Shown here in pieces: positions 41,662 through 49,464 of a stretch of 64,000 bases of DNA. Source of the DNA: Mesorhizobium sp. Root157. GTDB lineage: Bacteria; Pseudomonadota; Alphaproteobacteria; Rhizobiales; Rhizobiaceae. The translations under genes were made by a program, and so were the position numbers. Location: NCBI RefSeq assembly GCF_001427385.1, contig NZ_LMGJ01000023.1, positions 248,001-312,000 on the forward strand, written 5' to 3'. Positions within the stretch are counted from its first letter, which is position 1. Every line of letters begins with the position of its first letter. The notes under the pieces were generated by a model. It was not told the origin of the DNA. It saw only the letters and a list, made by a program, of their open reading frames with translations, and did no database searches.

Positions 41662-42925
41662 TGAGGCGGAACTCCTTTGAGTTGATCATTTCGCCGAACG
41701 CGAAGCTGCCGAACGGCAACCCATCGGAGAAACGGACAGGGCGATGAAGGGCGGTGGAAACAAGTGTGCGGTCGGAGGTCGGATTGGACGCCGCAGCCGC
41801 AGCGAACAGCCGCTGGCGATGCGCCCCGTCATCGGCGAGGAAATAATCGCCTTCGAAGCTGCCGTAGAATGCTGCCTGCCGGTCGAGCGGGAACCTTGCG
41901 TCGACATCGACCAGCATGTGGTTCGGATCGAGGCCGAACAGATCGTCGTCATCGAAGCAAAAACCGCCTTCACGCGAGCCGGAGGATCGGCTGGCGTCAT
42001 AGAGCCGGAAGCTTTCGTAGATCATCCGGTCGGCGGTCGACGGCTGCAGGAAGCTTTCCCCGACGATGGCGTCGCCTAGGAGGAAGTCGTCAGCGATGCC
42101 TGTCACAATGATGCGCTCGGGGATCGGCGTGATCAGCGTGGCATCGATGCCGGTGCGCGTCTCGACTGCGCCATCGAGGAGGCTGACGAACAGAACCGGA
42201 CTGGCGGGCAATAGATAGTCGCCGGGCACGGCCTCACCCATAAAGAAGCCGCCCTGGTCAATGCCGGAGCCGAACAGCTTTTCCACGATCCGGGTCGAGC
42301 CGCCATCATGGTGGGTGCGTGTCTCGACCATTTCGAGCTGCAAGATGGTGCCCCCAGGGGCGTCAGGATCATGAAGCTCGGCGCGGCGCTTCGGGCGAGG
42401 CGCGTAGGGCGCGAGGAAGACGCCGTCCGGTTCGTCGTCACCCGCGCTGACAAAGGCTTCGTCCAGAAAATCCCAGGCGACGGTGTCAGCGCCCGGCCGA
42501 TCATAGATGCGGATCTCGGCGAAGCGTCCGCGCCAGCGGCGCTTCTCTTCTTCGTCGGGTCCGGCCGACAGGTAGATGCCGCTCGGCGGCAGCATGAAAT
42601 CCACCGCCCGACCGCCCATGATTTCGACATAGCGGGCGACGGCGTAGACGGTTCCCTTGACCGAGTTGAGTTCCGGGCTTTCGGCAAGCACGCTGCGCTT
42701 CGTGGTTTCCGGCCAGGTCTCATCCCAAAGAGGCGCGCGCAATGCCCAGGCGAGGAAGGGCAGCGCCTCGACCGGACACAGCCAAGGGTTCCACATGCGG
42801 CCGATCGGATCATCCAGTTCGTGGACGAGCGGGCCGAGTGCCGCCAGCACCTTTTCCGGGATGGTGGCGTTGGCGGGAAGAAGATGATTTTCCGGGGTCA
42901 GGTCACGAGACAGCAGATCAGCCAT
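41654..42925 (-). CDS. Phage tail protein I (P2 gpI type) with extended C-terminus
   Basis: A 423-aa protein whose first 160 residues match P2 gpI (PF09684): LLPANATIPEKVLAALGPLV, LPFLAWALRAPLWDETWPE and NSVKGTVYAVARYVEIMGG. P2 gpI is about 176 aa, so about 250 residues are extra. That extension is beta-rich with FLDEAFVSAGDDE and DRMIYESFRLYDAS and may carry a fibre-binding part. The start overlaps the gpJ stop by 8 nt. Confidence 0.85.
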   Translation of the reverse strand: MADLLSRDLTPENHLLPANATIPEKVLAALGPLVHELDDPIGRMWNPWLCPVEALPFLAWALRAPLWDETWPETTKRSVLAESPELNSVKGTVYAVARYVEIMGGRAVDFMLPPSGIYLSAGPDEEEKRRWRGRFAEIRIYDRPGADTVAWDFLDEAFVSAGDDEPDGVFLAPYAPRPKRRAELHDPDAPGGTILQLEMVETRTHHDGGSTRIVEKLFGSGIDQGGFFMGEAVPGDYLLPASPVLFVSLLDGAVETRTGIDATLITPIPERIIVTGIADDFLLGDAIVGESFLQPSTADRMIYESFRLYDASRSSGSREGGFCFDDDDLFGLDPNHMLVDVDARFPLDRQAAFYGSFEGDYFLADDGAHRQRLFAAAAASNPTSDRTLVSTALHRPVRFSDGLPFGSFAFGEMINSKEFRLNA

Positions 42926-43775
42926 TGATCCGCTCCATCGTCAGGTCGAGTTCCGTGATCCGGATGCGTTGGCCGGCAGCCGGAATGATGTCGGCCGTGG
43001 GTGTCGTCAGCCGCACGCGGATGACATTGCCGGCGTGCAGCGCGGACGTGATCGCAGAGGTGGCCAGGAGGCGGCGCGGCCGCTCCACGTACGACTTCAG
43101 CAGGCCAAAGCGGCGACGGGCCTCCGCCTCGATCAGTGCCCCGTCCGGCCCAAAGGGCACATCGATGGCAGCGACAACGGCGGTGTCGATGGCGACCAGG
43201 CGGTTGACGGACAGCACATCTGACGTCTGAAGCTTCGGTTCGCGCAGGCGCTTGTCGACCTTGGCTACCAGCTGGGCCGCAGCGTCGGGATTGTCGTCGT
43301 CATGGATCGTCTGGATGGCGACGTTGGCATAGCCGGGTGCCGGGAACCACACATCCGCGTCGACGATCGCGACGGGATCGACCGTCAGCGTGTGGAAGAG
43401 ATAGCCGCCAAGCGAGCCGGCGCTGGAATAGGCTTCAGGCGCCAACTGGATGCGGCGGCGGAAACTGACGTCGCTTTCACCAGGAGCGCGCTCGATGCCG
43501 GCGAAGGAATAGTAAGTGGCGGCGATATGATCGAGGTCGCCGCCCTGGGCGAAGGCCAGCAGGATCGAACGGCCGTCCTCATTATGGCGCTGCTGTTCGA
43601 GCATCAGCCGCGCCGCCCAGCTCTCGCAAGCTTTCAGGAAGGGATCGCTCTCGAAGACGCCATGCCATTCCGGCAGCCGCATCTTAAGGTCGGCAATGAA
43701 AGCGATGATCTCCGGCTCGGGATCAAGTTCGCGGATCAGGTTCGGCTCGGGCAGGGTGGAAAGGTCGATCGTCAT
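42918..43775 (-). CDS. Baseplate assembly protein J (P2 gpJ type)
   Basis: A 285-aa homologue of P2 gpJ (PF04865), a wedge protein at the baseplate edge. It shows LPEPNLIRELDPEPEIIAFI at the N-terminus, APGESDVSFRRRIQLAPEAY in the middle and a conserved C-terminal region. The ATG at 43775 overlaps the gpW stop (ATGA). Confidence 0.92.
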   Translation of the reverse strand: MTIDLSTLPEPNLIRELDPEPEIIAFIADLKMRLPEWHGVFESDPFLKACESWAARLMLEQQRHNEDGRSILLAFAQGGDLDHIAATYYSFAGIERAPGESDVSFRRRIQLAPEAYSSAGSLGGYLFHTLTVDPVAIVDADVWFPAPGYANVAIQTIHDDDNPDAAAQLVAKVDKRLREPKLQTSDVLSVNRLVAIDTAVVAAIDVPFGPDGALIEAEARRRFGLLKSYVERPRRLLATSAITSALHAGNVIRVRLTTPTADIIPAAGQRIRITELDLTMERING

Positions 43776-44152
43776 GCCGATGCTCCGGTGTAGAAGCGGC
43801 GATCGACGATCTGTTCCGTGCCGTCGGCAAGATAATCGAAGACGAAGGCAAGCGTGTAATTGCCCTTGGCGTCGGCGGAGACTTCGCGGGCCTGACGGAA
43901 CCGAACCAAAGCATCGCCTGTTTCGAGATCGCGGATCTGATCGGCGGCAACCGCGACCTCGGCGCACAGCCGAAGGACGGTCGCGCTGTTGCCGGGCGCA
44001 TCGATAAAGGCCGGCACATCCGAGCCATAACCGCGCCGAAGCACGCGCCCTCCCTTGCGGGTTGCGAGCAGATCATCGAGCAGGCTTTCCACATAGGGCC
44101 AGCCTTCAACGATCTTGAACGTGCTGCGGTCGAGGCCGCGCGGTGCGCGCAT
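43772..44152 (-). CDS. Baseplate protein W (GPW/gp25 family)
   Basis: A 126-aa homologue of P2 gpW and T4 gp25 (PF04965), the inner wedge part that starts sheath polymerisation. EGWPYVESLLDDLLATRKGG and RVLRRGYGSDVPAFID are the family core. V, W, J and I follow in the same order as in P2. Confidence 0.9.
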   Translation of the reverse strand: MRAPRGLDRSTFKIVEGWPYVESLLDDLLATRKGGRVLRRGYGSDVPAFIDAPGNSATVLRLCAEVAVAADQIRDLETGDALVRFRQAREVSADAKGNYTLAFVFDYLADGTEQIVDRRFYTGASA

Positions 44153-44154
44153 GG

Positions 44155-44340
44155 CTACTTGCCCCCGCGCTTGCGCTTCGAGGCTACCGGGCCTGCCTCG
44201 GCGACGGGCGCAGAGGCCTTGCGCAATTTGCCGGCCAGCACATGGTAGCGGGCAGCTTCCTCGGCAAGTTCGACGGTGCTGCCGATCGGAAGAGGCCGGC
44301 GAGCCGGGTAGGTGCCGGTCACCTCGTAGGCTTCCTTCAT
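44155..44340 (-). CDS. Small hypothetical phage protein (61 aa)
   Basis: A 61-aa basic protein, MKEAYEVTGTYPARRPLPIG, ending in a Lys/Arg-rich tail (VASKRKRGGK). It overlaps the gpV stop (ATGA) and lies 2 nt from gpW, so it is part of the baseplate operon. No family is recognised. Confidence 0.6.
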   Translation of the reverse strand: MKEAYEVTGTYPARRPLPIGSTVELAEEAARYHVLAGKLRKASAPVAEAGPVASKRKRGGK

Positions 44341-44882
44341 TTCACGATCCTCACCTTGCTGGATAGCTCGCTGACAAGCACGTCGCCGTCCGTGTCGATC
44401 GAGCCGCGCATGCCTGCTGGCTCGCCGCCTTCGCCGCCCAGATCGACGCCGCCGTTGAGCAGGCTGTTGCCGTTGACCTTCAGGTTGCCGGTGATCTCGA
44501 TGCCATCGCCGGTCTGCAAGAAGGTGCAGCCGCCGACCTTCTGCATGAATTCACCGGCCTTATCGTGCGGGGCCGGATTGTCGTTGGAGAAGCCGCCTGC
44601 CGTCGCCCAGGAGCGCGTTCCGATCTCGCCGGCCGGCGAGGTGACCGTGACCTGTTCGCCGATCGCCGGCTTGCCATAGGTGGAGACGGCACCGGCGCGC
44701 TCCCGCCACCTGATCCACGGCGTCTCGACGGGGGAGCCTTCGGGGCCGATGTCGACCTTGATCAGGTTCGGGTCGTCTGGATGGTGTTGTGTCACCTTGC
44801 CGACGCGCTCCTGATTTTCGAGGCGGCGGCGGACTTCACGCGTCTCCAGGGCGAGGCGGGCGAACTGGCGCTCGATCGTCAT
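44337..44882 (-). CDS. Baseplate assembly protein V / spike (P2 gpV, Mu gp45 type)
   Basis: A 181-aa homologue of P2 gpV and Mu gp45, the membrane-piercing spike. The N-terminal OB-like domain shows VGKVTQHHPDDPNLIKVDIG and RAGAVSTYGKPAIGEQVTVT. The C-terminal part (GIEITGNLKVNGNSLLNGGV) is the beta-helix that forms the needle. The ATG at 44882 overlaps the gp37-like stop. Confidence 0.9.
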   Translation of the reverse strand: MTIERQFARLALETREVRRRLENQERVGKVTQHHPDDPNLIKVDIGPEGSPVETPWIRWRERAGAVSTYGKPAIGEQVTVTSPAGEIGTRSWATAGGFSNDNPAPHDKAGEFMQKVGGCTFLQTGDGIEITGNLKVNGNSLLNGGVDLGGEGGEPAGMRGSIDTDGDVLVSELSSKVRIVK

Positions 44883-45442
44883 GGCGCGTCCTCCGGCACT
44901 TCGAAATAATCGTCGAGGCCGCTGATCTCGACGGTGCCGGTAGCCTCCTCCTTCGCCAGATCGACGCCGATCACGACAGGCACCGTGAACAGGCAACCCC
45001 AAAGGGCGATGCCTTCGGCCTCCAGTTCGCGGGCCGGCGACGGCTCCACAGAGATAGCCTCGGGCAGGCCGACGCCGAGCAGGGCCGGCGACGTGATGTC
45101 TCCGGCACCATCCACCAGAGCTGCGCCTGGGCACCACGCTGCAAAGGTCGCGGCGAGAGCGACGGCCAAATCCATCGCCGTGTCGGTGCTTTCCAGCAAG
45201 TCACCCTCGCGGGCGATGGCGACGGCGGCAAAGCGCGGCATGATCTTCAGCTCGCCGGTCGGCAGATATTCCGAGCGCACCGGGCCGAAGACGCCGACGC
45301 GGGCGGCGGGCGTGAACATGGAAATCTTGCGGACCTCGTCCGCTTCGAGACGGCCGTAGTGCAGGTTGACATCGCGGAAGTCCGGATGCGCTGCAACGAC
45401 CAGGTCTTTCAGGCGGGAGCGGATGGCGGTCAGGACGCTCAC
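44879..45442 (-). CDS. Phage protein, Mu gp37-like
   Basis: A 187-aa protein, MSVLTAIRSRLKDLVVAAHP, with KISMFTPAARVGVFGPVRSE in the middle and an acidic end (GLDDYFEVPED). The location between gpG and the spike is that of Mu gp37, thought to act at the tail end or terminator. The similarity is moderate. It overlaps both neighbours by 4 nt. Confidence 0.7.
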   Translation of the reverse strand: MSVLTAIRSRLKDLVVAAHPDFRDVNLHYGRLEADEVRKISMFTPAARVGVFGPVRSEYLPTGELKIMPRFAAVAIAREGDLLESTDTAMDLAVALAATFAAWCPGAALVDGAGDITSPALLGVGLPEAISVEPSPARELEAEGIALWGCLFTVPVVIGVDLAKEEATGTVEISGLDDYFEVPEDAP

Positions 45443-45909
45443 TGGAACGACCTCACGATGAAGTCCTCGGCAAACAGCTCGATCTCCTCGCCGTTCTCGG
45501 CCGAGATGCCGACATACGGGCGAGCCGGCATCTCGACTTCGTCCGTCATGACGAAGTTCCCGCCGACGAAGAATGCGAGCTTGTCGGCGTTCTTCGGCTC
45601 GATGGTGCCGCCGTGCTGATGAATGCCGGCATAGACGAGGCCGGAGCCGACCTGGACGGACGAGCCGCCGACGACATGATGAATGCTGTCATCGAGCGCG
45701 CCCGACGCAAACAGGATGGAGGTGCCGGCGATGTTGGGCTTCCAGGCGCTGCCGTCCGGTGCGGTCTTTTCCGATCGTATGCGCCGCTGTGTCTGGCTGA
45801 CGACCAGCCCGCCCAGTTCGTCGAGGAACTGCGGCCGGTTGTAGTCGCCGATGGCCGCGACCTTTGCGGCGGCGACCTCGACACCTTCGACGACGATGCG
45901 GAAGCTCAT
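45439..45909 (-). CDS. Phage virion morphogenesis protein (gpG type)
   Basis: A 156-aa member of PF05069 (P2 gpS / Mu gpG). VVSQTQRRIRSEKTAPDGSA and VGSGLVYAGIHQHGG are its hallmarks, and PARPYVGIS is the conserved end. It is involved in joining head and tail. The ATG at 45909 overlaps the gp36-like stop (TGATG). Confidence 0.88.
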   Translation of the reverse strand: MSFRIVVEGVEVAAAKVAAIGDYNRPQFLDELGGLVVSQTQRRIRSEKTAPDGSAWKPNIAGTSILFASGALDDSIHHVVGGSSVQVGSGLVYAGIHQHGGTIEPKNADKLAFFVGGNFVMTDEVEMPARPYVGISAENGEEIELFAEDFIVRSFQ

Positions 45910-46352
45910 CACATGATCTCCGTATCGCGGGTGAAGTAGCGTTTCGGCGCGATGACCTGGACGCCCTTCGACCCGGTCGCGCCGGTGGCCGGGTCGCCGG
46001 TACCGGCGTCGGCCGGTGTTGCGCCGGCCAGCGTGATCTCGCCCTTGCCGATATCCTTGAACAGCTTCAGCGCGTCTTCGTAGCGCTTGCGGAATTCGTC
46101 GGTGCCGATCATCACGTCTGCGGCCAGACGGTAGACGGCGATGTCGATGACAGCCTCGACCAAGTAGTCAGGCGGCGACGCCAGCGGCACCGCATACTTC
46201 TTGTCGATATAGGCGTCGGCCAGGGACGAGGCGCGGGCGAGAGCGGCATCCAGGGCCGCGTCATCACGCTGGCCGGTTTTGTTCTTGTCCGAGAGCTTGC
46301 GGACCAGATCGACGCCGCGAGCGCGTTCCATATCTTCGATCGTCGCGTACAT
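45909..46352 (-). CDS. Mu gp36-like protein (DUF1320)
   Basis: A 147-aa protein of the DUF1320 family (PF07030): MYATIEDMERARGVDLVRKL, RASSLADAYIDKKYAVPL and AVYRLAADVMIGTDEFRKR are typical. It is probably a head completion or adaptor protein. AAGGGAG precedes the ATG at 46352. It is separated from the upstream CDS by a tRNA gene and a 9-bp stem-loop. Confidence 0.88.
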   Translation of the reverse strand: MYATIEDMERARGVDLVRKLSDKNKTGQRDDAALDAALARASSLADAYIDKKYAVPLASPPDYLVEAVIDIAVYRLAADVMIGTDEFRKRYEDALKLFKDIGKGEITLAGATPADAGTGDPATGATGSKGVQVIAPKRYFTRDTEIM

Positions 46353-46375
46353 CGTCGGCTCCCTTCTTCTGCGTG

Positions 46376-46404
46376 CCGGGTGCGCCTTGCGTTGACGCAC
46401 CCGG
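46376..46404 (-). other. Stem-loop between phage tRNA and gp36-like gene
   Basis: CCGGGTGCG (46376-46384) pairs with CGCACCCGG (46396-46404) across an 11-nt loop. On the minus strand it lies just after the tRNA 3' end and before the gp36 ribosome site. There is no T-run, so it is not a terminator; an RNA processing signal is possible. Confidence 0.5.
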
Positions 46405-46430
46405 CCGGCGGTCGCTCTCGGGGGGTATGG

Positions 46431-46505
46431 TGGTTGCGGGGGCCGGATTTGAACCGGCGACCTTCTGGTTATGAGCCAGACGAGCTGCCGCTGCTCTACC
46501 CCGCT
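46431..46505 (-). tRNA. Initiator-type tRNA (CAT anticodon, tRNA-fMet-like) inside the prophage
   Basis: A 75-nt cloverleaf with encoded CCA: acceptor AGCGGGG with CCCCGCA, anticodon loop CTCATAA, T-arm GCCGG-TTCAAAT-CCGGC. Three initiator marks are visible: an unpaired 1-72 position (A-A here, C-A in E. coli), an A11-U24 pair in the D-stem, and G30-C40 and G31-C39 next to the anticodon loop. Position 29-41 is U-A instead of G-C. The D-loop is 2 nt shorter than in E. coli tRNA-fMet. It starts 7 nt after the stop of the gp35-like gene on the same strand and lies within the head operon. Confidence 0.92.
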
Positions 46506-46512
46506 GAACTGG

Positions 46513-46740
46513 TCAGTCGATCGGCGGTGTGATCTTCAGCACCGGATCGGCAATGATTTCCCGCCACTGGCCTTCATTGAAATCACTCTCGGCGACCTCA
46601 ACCGGCTGCCCCTTCGGGAACCGGCGTCCGCAACGGCGGCGGCTTTCCGATGCCGTGATGGTGATGACAGGGCCTTTCCGGACATCGCTGTCATCGGCGT
46701 CGTTGCCTGGCTCGGCCTTCTTGTTCTTGGGATCGGGCAT
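46513..46740 (-). CDS. Mu gp35-like small head-region protein (HI1506 type)
   Basis: A 75-aa protein with an acidic start (KAEPGNDADDSDVRKG) and a conserved-looking body (SESRRRCGRRFPKGQPVEV, then FNEGQWREIIADPVLKI) resembling the Mu gp35/HI1506 group found just after the major head protein. The name rests on position plus weak similarity. The tRNA begins 7 nt after its stop. Confidence 0.6.
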   Translation of the reverse strand: MPDPKNKKAEPGNDADDSDVRKGPVITITASESRRRCGRRFPKGQPVEVAESDFNEGQWREIIADPVLKITPPID

Positions 46741-46834
46741 GGTGTCTCCTTTTCGGGGTTCATGAAAACCGCCTTCGAAGCGGCTTTCAGAAACCCCGCT
46801 GGATCGCTCCAGCGGGACTTCGTCTGGCGGGCGA

Positions 46835-47731
46835 TCAGGCCAGCCAGGGCGAGTTCAGGATTTCGGCCTTCTTGTAGTTCGGGTTGTCGGAACCGTTTTC
46901 GAGGCGCTGGACCGACAGGATTTCGTCGGCCTTCTTTTCGAGGCTGGGCGGAATGACGAGCAGGTCGGGCACGATGCCGAGCGGGCGGCCGTTGTTGCCC
47001 TTCAGGCTCATCATGGCCGTGCGGGCCGCCTCGAAGTTCGCCGCCGTCAGATCGGCCTTGGAGCCGAACGCCATCTGCCAGAAGGCGTAACCGGCAGCGC
47101 CGCGCGAGCGGGTGCCATAGGTGAACTTGTCCCGCTCGAATACGCTCTCGGAAGTCGCCGGGTCATCATGGATGATCAGTTCCGGCTTGACGCGGTCCTG
47201 GTAGATGAACGGCTTCACCGGGCGCTTGGTGCAAAGCAGGTACCAGGGCGAGAGCGCGCCGGCCTGCATGTTGGAGACGCTGACCTCCTCGCCGTTGACC
47301 ATCACCGGATGATCCGCGTCGAAGAAGTTCTGGCCGTCGAAGCACTTCGCCGCGAAGCCGCCCGGCAGCGCCTCGACAAACACGAGCTGCTCGGGATGCT
47401 CGGCGGCCGCCGTCGCCATCATACCGATCGCAGGCGAGAAGATGCCGTATTGATCATCCTCGATCGAGGTGCGCGGCACTTCGACCGTGTCTTCGAACAA
47501 ACGGTTGGCGAGCGTGTAGCCTTCGACGCCGAGGTTCTTGCGGTGACGATCGCCGATCCATTCGCGCATGCCGGCGAAGTCGCCCAGCCATGCGTAGGTC
47601 TCGATCGACGTGCTGGATGGCACCACGGTGGCGATACGCGTGTACGCCAGGGCAACGGCTCCGAAGCCGTTGCGGAAGGTCGCCTTGAACCCGGTATTCA
47701 GGTTGGTGAGGTTGGATTTGTTGATGATCAT
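46835..47731 (-). CDS. Major head (capsid) protein, Mu gpT type
   Basis: A 298-aa major capsid protein of PF10124: MIINKSNLTNLNTGFKATFR, YAWLGDFAGMREWIGDRH, VEVPRTSIEDDQYGIFSP and the ending KAEILNSPWLA. It forms the icosahedral shell. AAGGAAA lies about 9 nt before the ATG at 47731; the frame is open to 47791 but without a ribosome site. Confidence 0.93.
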   Translation of the reverse strand: MIINKSNLTNLNTGFKATFRNGFGAVALAYTRIATVVPSSTSIETYAWLGDFAGMREWIGDRHRKNLGVEGYTLANRLFEDTVEVPRTSIEDDQYGIFSPAIGMMATAAAEHPEQLVFVEALPGGFAAKCFDGQNFFDADHPVMVNGEEVSVSNMQAGALSPWYLLCTKRPVKPFIYQDRVKPELIIHDDPATSESVFERDKFTYGTRSRGAAGYAFWQMAFGSKADLTAANFEAARTAMMSLKGNNGRPLGIVPDLLVIPPSLEKKADEILSVQRLENGSDNPNYKKAEILNSPWLA

Positions 47732-47772
47732 GAGATCGTTTCCTTGCGTGGAATAGCTGCGGGAATGGCGAT

Positions 47773-48162
47773 TTAGGCGAAGGTCACCCACACGCCGCTG
47801 TCATCCACGTCGAAGCAGATGCCGGCGACCGAGCGGGCATTGGTGTCGCTGGTCGCGGCGACGGTTTCGTCATCGACGATGTAGACATCCTTGCCGATCG
47901 ACGCGGCCGTGACGGGATCGGCACTGGAATTGCCGAACAGGAAGGTGCCGGCATCAATTTCGATGCTCTTGCCACCGCTCGTATTGTCGACGGTCTCGGC
48001 GGCGCGGCCGAGGCCGACAAGCCCGGCAGCCGTCTTGCCAGGCGCGGCCTTGCCTGCATCATTGACCACCAGCGCACCGGCGAAGATCACGGTGGCGGCT
48101 TTGACCGGCACGACGCGACGGTTCGCGGTGCGGGATTTGGTGTTTCGCTCATTCGAAAGCAT
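47773..48162 (-). CDS. Probable capsid cement/decoration protein
   Basis: A 129-aa protein between protease/scaffold I and gpT. It is a beta-rich small-residue protein (VKAATVIFAGALVVNDAGKA; TFLFGNSSADPVTAASIGKD) resembling DUF2190-type capsid cement proteins. CGGAG precedes the ATG. The role is inferred from position and composition. Confidence 0.6.
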   Translation of the reverse strand: MLSNERNTKSRTANRRVVPVKAATVIFAGALVVNDAGKAAPGKTAAGLVGLGRAAETVDNTSGGKSIEIDAGTFLFGNSSADPVTAASIGKDVYIVDDETVAATSDTNARSVAGICFDVDDSGVWVTFA

Positions 48163-48219
48163 GTGAAAAATCTCCGGTTGGGATGGCTGGCGCGACGCGT
48201 CGGCCGTTGATGGCTGGGA

Positions 48220-48720
48220 TCAGGCGGCGGGCAAGTCCTTGAGGTATTCCTCCTCGGAGAGGCCAAGACGGCGGCACATTTCCTTTTGCGCATCGTCGAG
48301 CTTGCCGGCGACCTTGCCGGGTTCGACGCGGGTCTTGTCGTCTTCGCCGGGCTTCAGCACGGCGGTCAGCTTCGACAGGCGCTCCTTGTACTTGTCGGCA
48401 CCGACAGCGCGGCACAGCTCCAGCTCGCTCTCGCGAATTGCGGGAATGACCTTGCCGTCCGAGATCGCGCCGTCGACCAGGGCGGTGATTTCTTTCTCGG
48501 TATCGGCGTCCTTCAGCGTCTTGACCTCGGCGCGCAGCTGGCTGCACGTCGTGATCAGCGCATCGTGCTCGGTCCGCAGCACGTATTTGGCGGCATCGGG
48601 CTTGTCGACCTTGCCGCGCAGCTGCTCTTTTTCCGAATGCTGGACGGCGATCGCCGACAGGATTTCCGCCTCGGTGGCGGTCTCGGCGAGATTGAGCGCC
48701 TTTGCGATGGCTTTCAGCAT
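48220..48720 (-). CDS. Predicted internal scaffold product (Mu gpZ type), in frame in gpI
   Basis: An ATG at 48720, in frame inside gpI, would start MLKAIAKALNLAETATEAEI and give 166 aa. On the minus strand AAGAGGAAA lies about 8 nt before it, a good ribosome site in a place where none is needed otherwise. It marks the protease/scaffold boundary. It is an alternative product, not a separate gene. Confidence 0.6.
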   Translation of the reverse strand: MLKAIAKALNLAETATEAEILSAIAVQHSEKEQLRGKVDKPDAAKYVLRTEHDALITTCSQLRAEVKTLKDADTEKEITALVDGAISDGKVIPAIRESELELCRAVGADKYKERLSKLTAVLKPGEDDKTRVEPGKVAGKLDDAQKEMCRRLGLSEEEYLKDLPAA

Positions 48721-49197
48721 GGCTGTTTCCTCTTGGGTTTCGGGCGCGTCGCGCCGGTTTAGGGATTTGATGTAGAGGGCGGGATCGTTGGTCAGGGCGA
48801 CCGAGGAAATGCGGGTGACCGCGCGCGAGCCCGGCTCCAGGTGAACGACGGGCGAGATGTAGCGGTAGGATCGGCCTTCAACGGCAGCGCGCCCTTCGTC
48901 GGTCCAGGCCACCTTGCCGAACACTTCGCCGGCCTCGATCTTCAACTCGTTGATCCAGCCAACGGCGGGGGCCGACAGTCCCTGCGCCGCCCGGACTTCC
49001 GTCGCGTGCTCGTAATCAATCGGCATGTCGCGCTGGTCGCCCGCGAAGCTGGCGATGATGGTGTCGGGCGTGACGTTGCGCAGCAGGCGGCCGTCGCGCG
49101 TGGTGATGTCGCCGGCCGGCAGCAGCAAAATCCATTCCGGCGCGGCCGTGGAGGCAGCACCGGGTGCGGACAGAGCGAGGCGGATGGCGTTTTTCAT
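48220..49197 (-). CDS. Head maturation protease/scaffold, Mu gpI type
   Basis: A 325-aa protein of the Mu I family (PF10123). The N-terminal protease part shows PEWILLLPAGDITTRDGRLL, MPIDYEHATEVRA, GWINELK and YRYISPVVHLEP. The C-terminal part is a helical scaffold (KAIAKALNLAETATEAEI; QKEMCRRLGLSEEEYLKDLP). In Mu the protease cuts itself and the scaffold, and the scaffold is also made alone from an internal start; the same layout is seen here. The start at 49197 is preferred to 49254, because the extra segment overlaps the candidate promoter dyad. Confidence 0.9.
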   Translation of the reverse strand: MKNAIRLALSAPGAASTAAPEWILLLPAGDITTRDGRLLRNVTPDTIIASFAGDQRDMPIDYEHATEVRAAQGLSAPAVGWINELKIEAGEVFGKVAWTDEGRAAVEGRSYRYISPVVHLEPGSRAVTRISSVALTNDPALYIKSLNRRDAPETQEETAMLKAIAKALNLAETATEAEILSAIAVQHSEKEQLRGKVDKPDAAKYVLRTEHDALITTCSQLRAEVKTLKDADTEKEITALVDGAISDGKVIPAIRESELELCRAVGADKYKERLSKLTAVLKPGEDDKTRVEPGKVAGKLDDAQKEMCRRLGLSEEEYLKDLPAA

Positions 49198-49234
49198 CGC
49201 CGCACCATGGCGGCAACGATGTGCGAAGTTGCGG

Positions 49235-49248
49235 GGGTAGATTTGCCC
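49235..49248 (-). promoter_or_regulatory. Candidate late-promoter dyad, copy 2 (protease/head operon)
   Basis: GGGT-N6-GCCC, with an imperfect arm. The surrounding 24 nt (49228-49251) match copy 1 at 21 of 24 positions by eye. It is 38 bp before the gpI ATG. Confidence 0.45.
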
Positions 49249-49464
49249 TGGCAACCATTGGCCGGGGAGAGGATCGGCGGCGGTTCAGCGAACCGGCAGG
49301 CCCAGAACTATCCTATACTGCCGATCTACCGCAAGATCGATCGGGGAAAGCGAAACAGGGTCGATTTCGAAACGCTTTCAAAGCCCGTGGGAAGCCGTTC
49401 GACCCTTCTCGGCTCCATCCGGCCCTACGAACAGCACGCGCGTGTTCTAGGGCCATCCCTGCGA

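Noticed and set aside
46431..49251. Possible common origin of the late-promoter motif and the tRNA 3' end (both contain CCCCCGCAAC)
   Set aside because: The shared string is the universal initiator acceptor end in the tRNA; copy 3 of the motif lacks it, so the likeness is probably chance.
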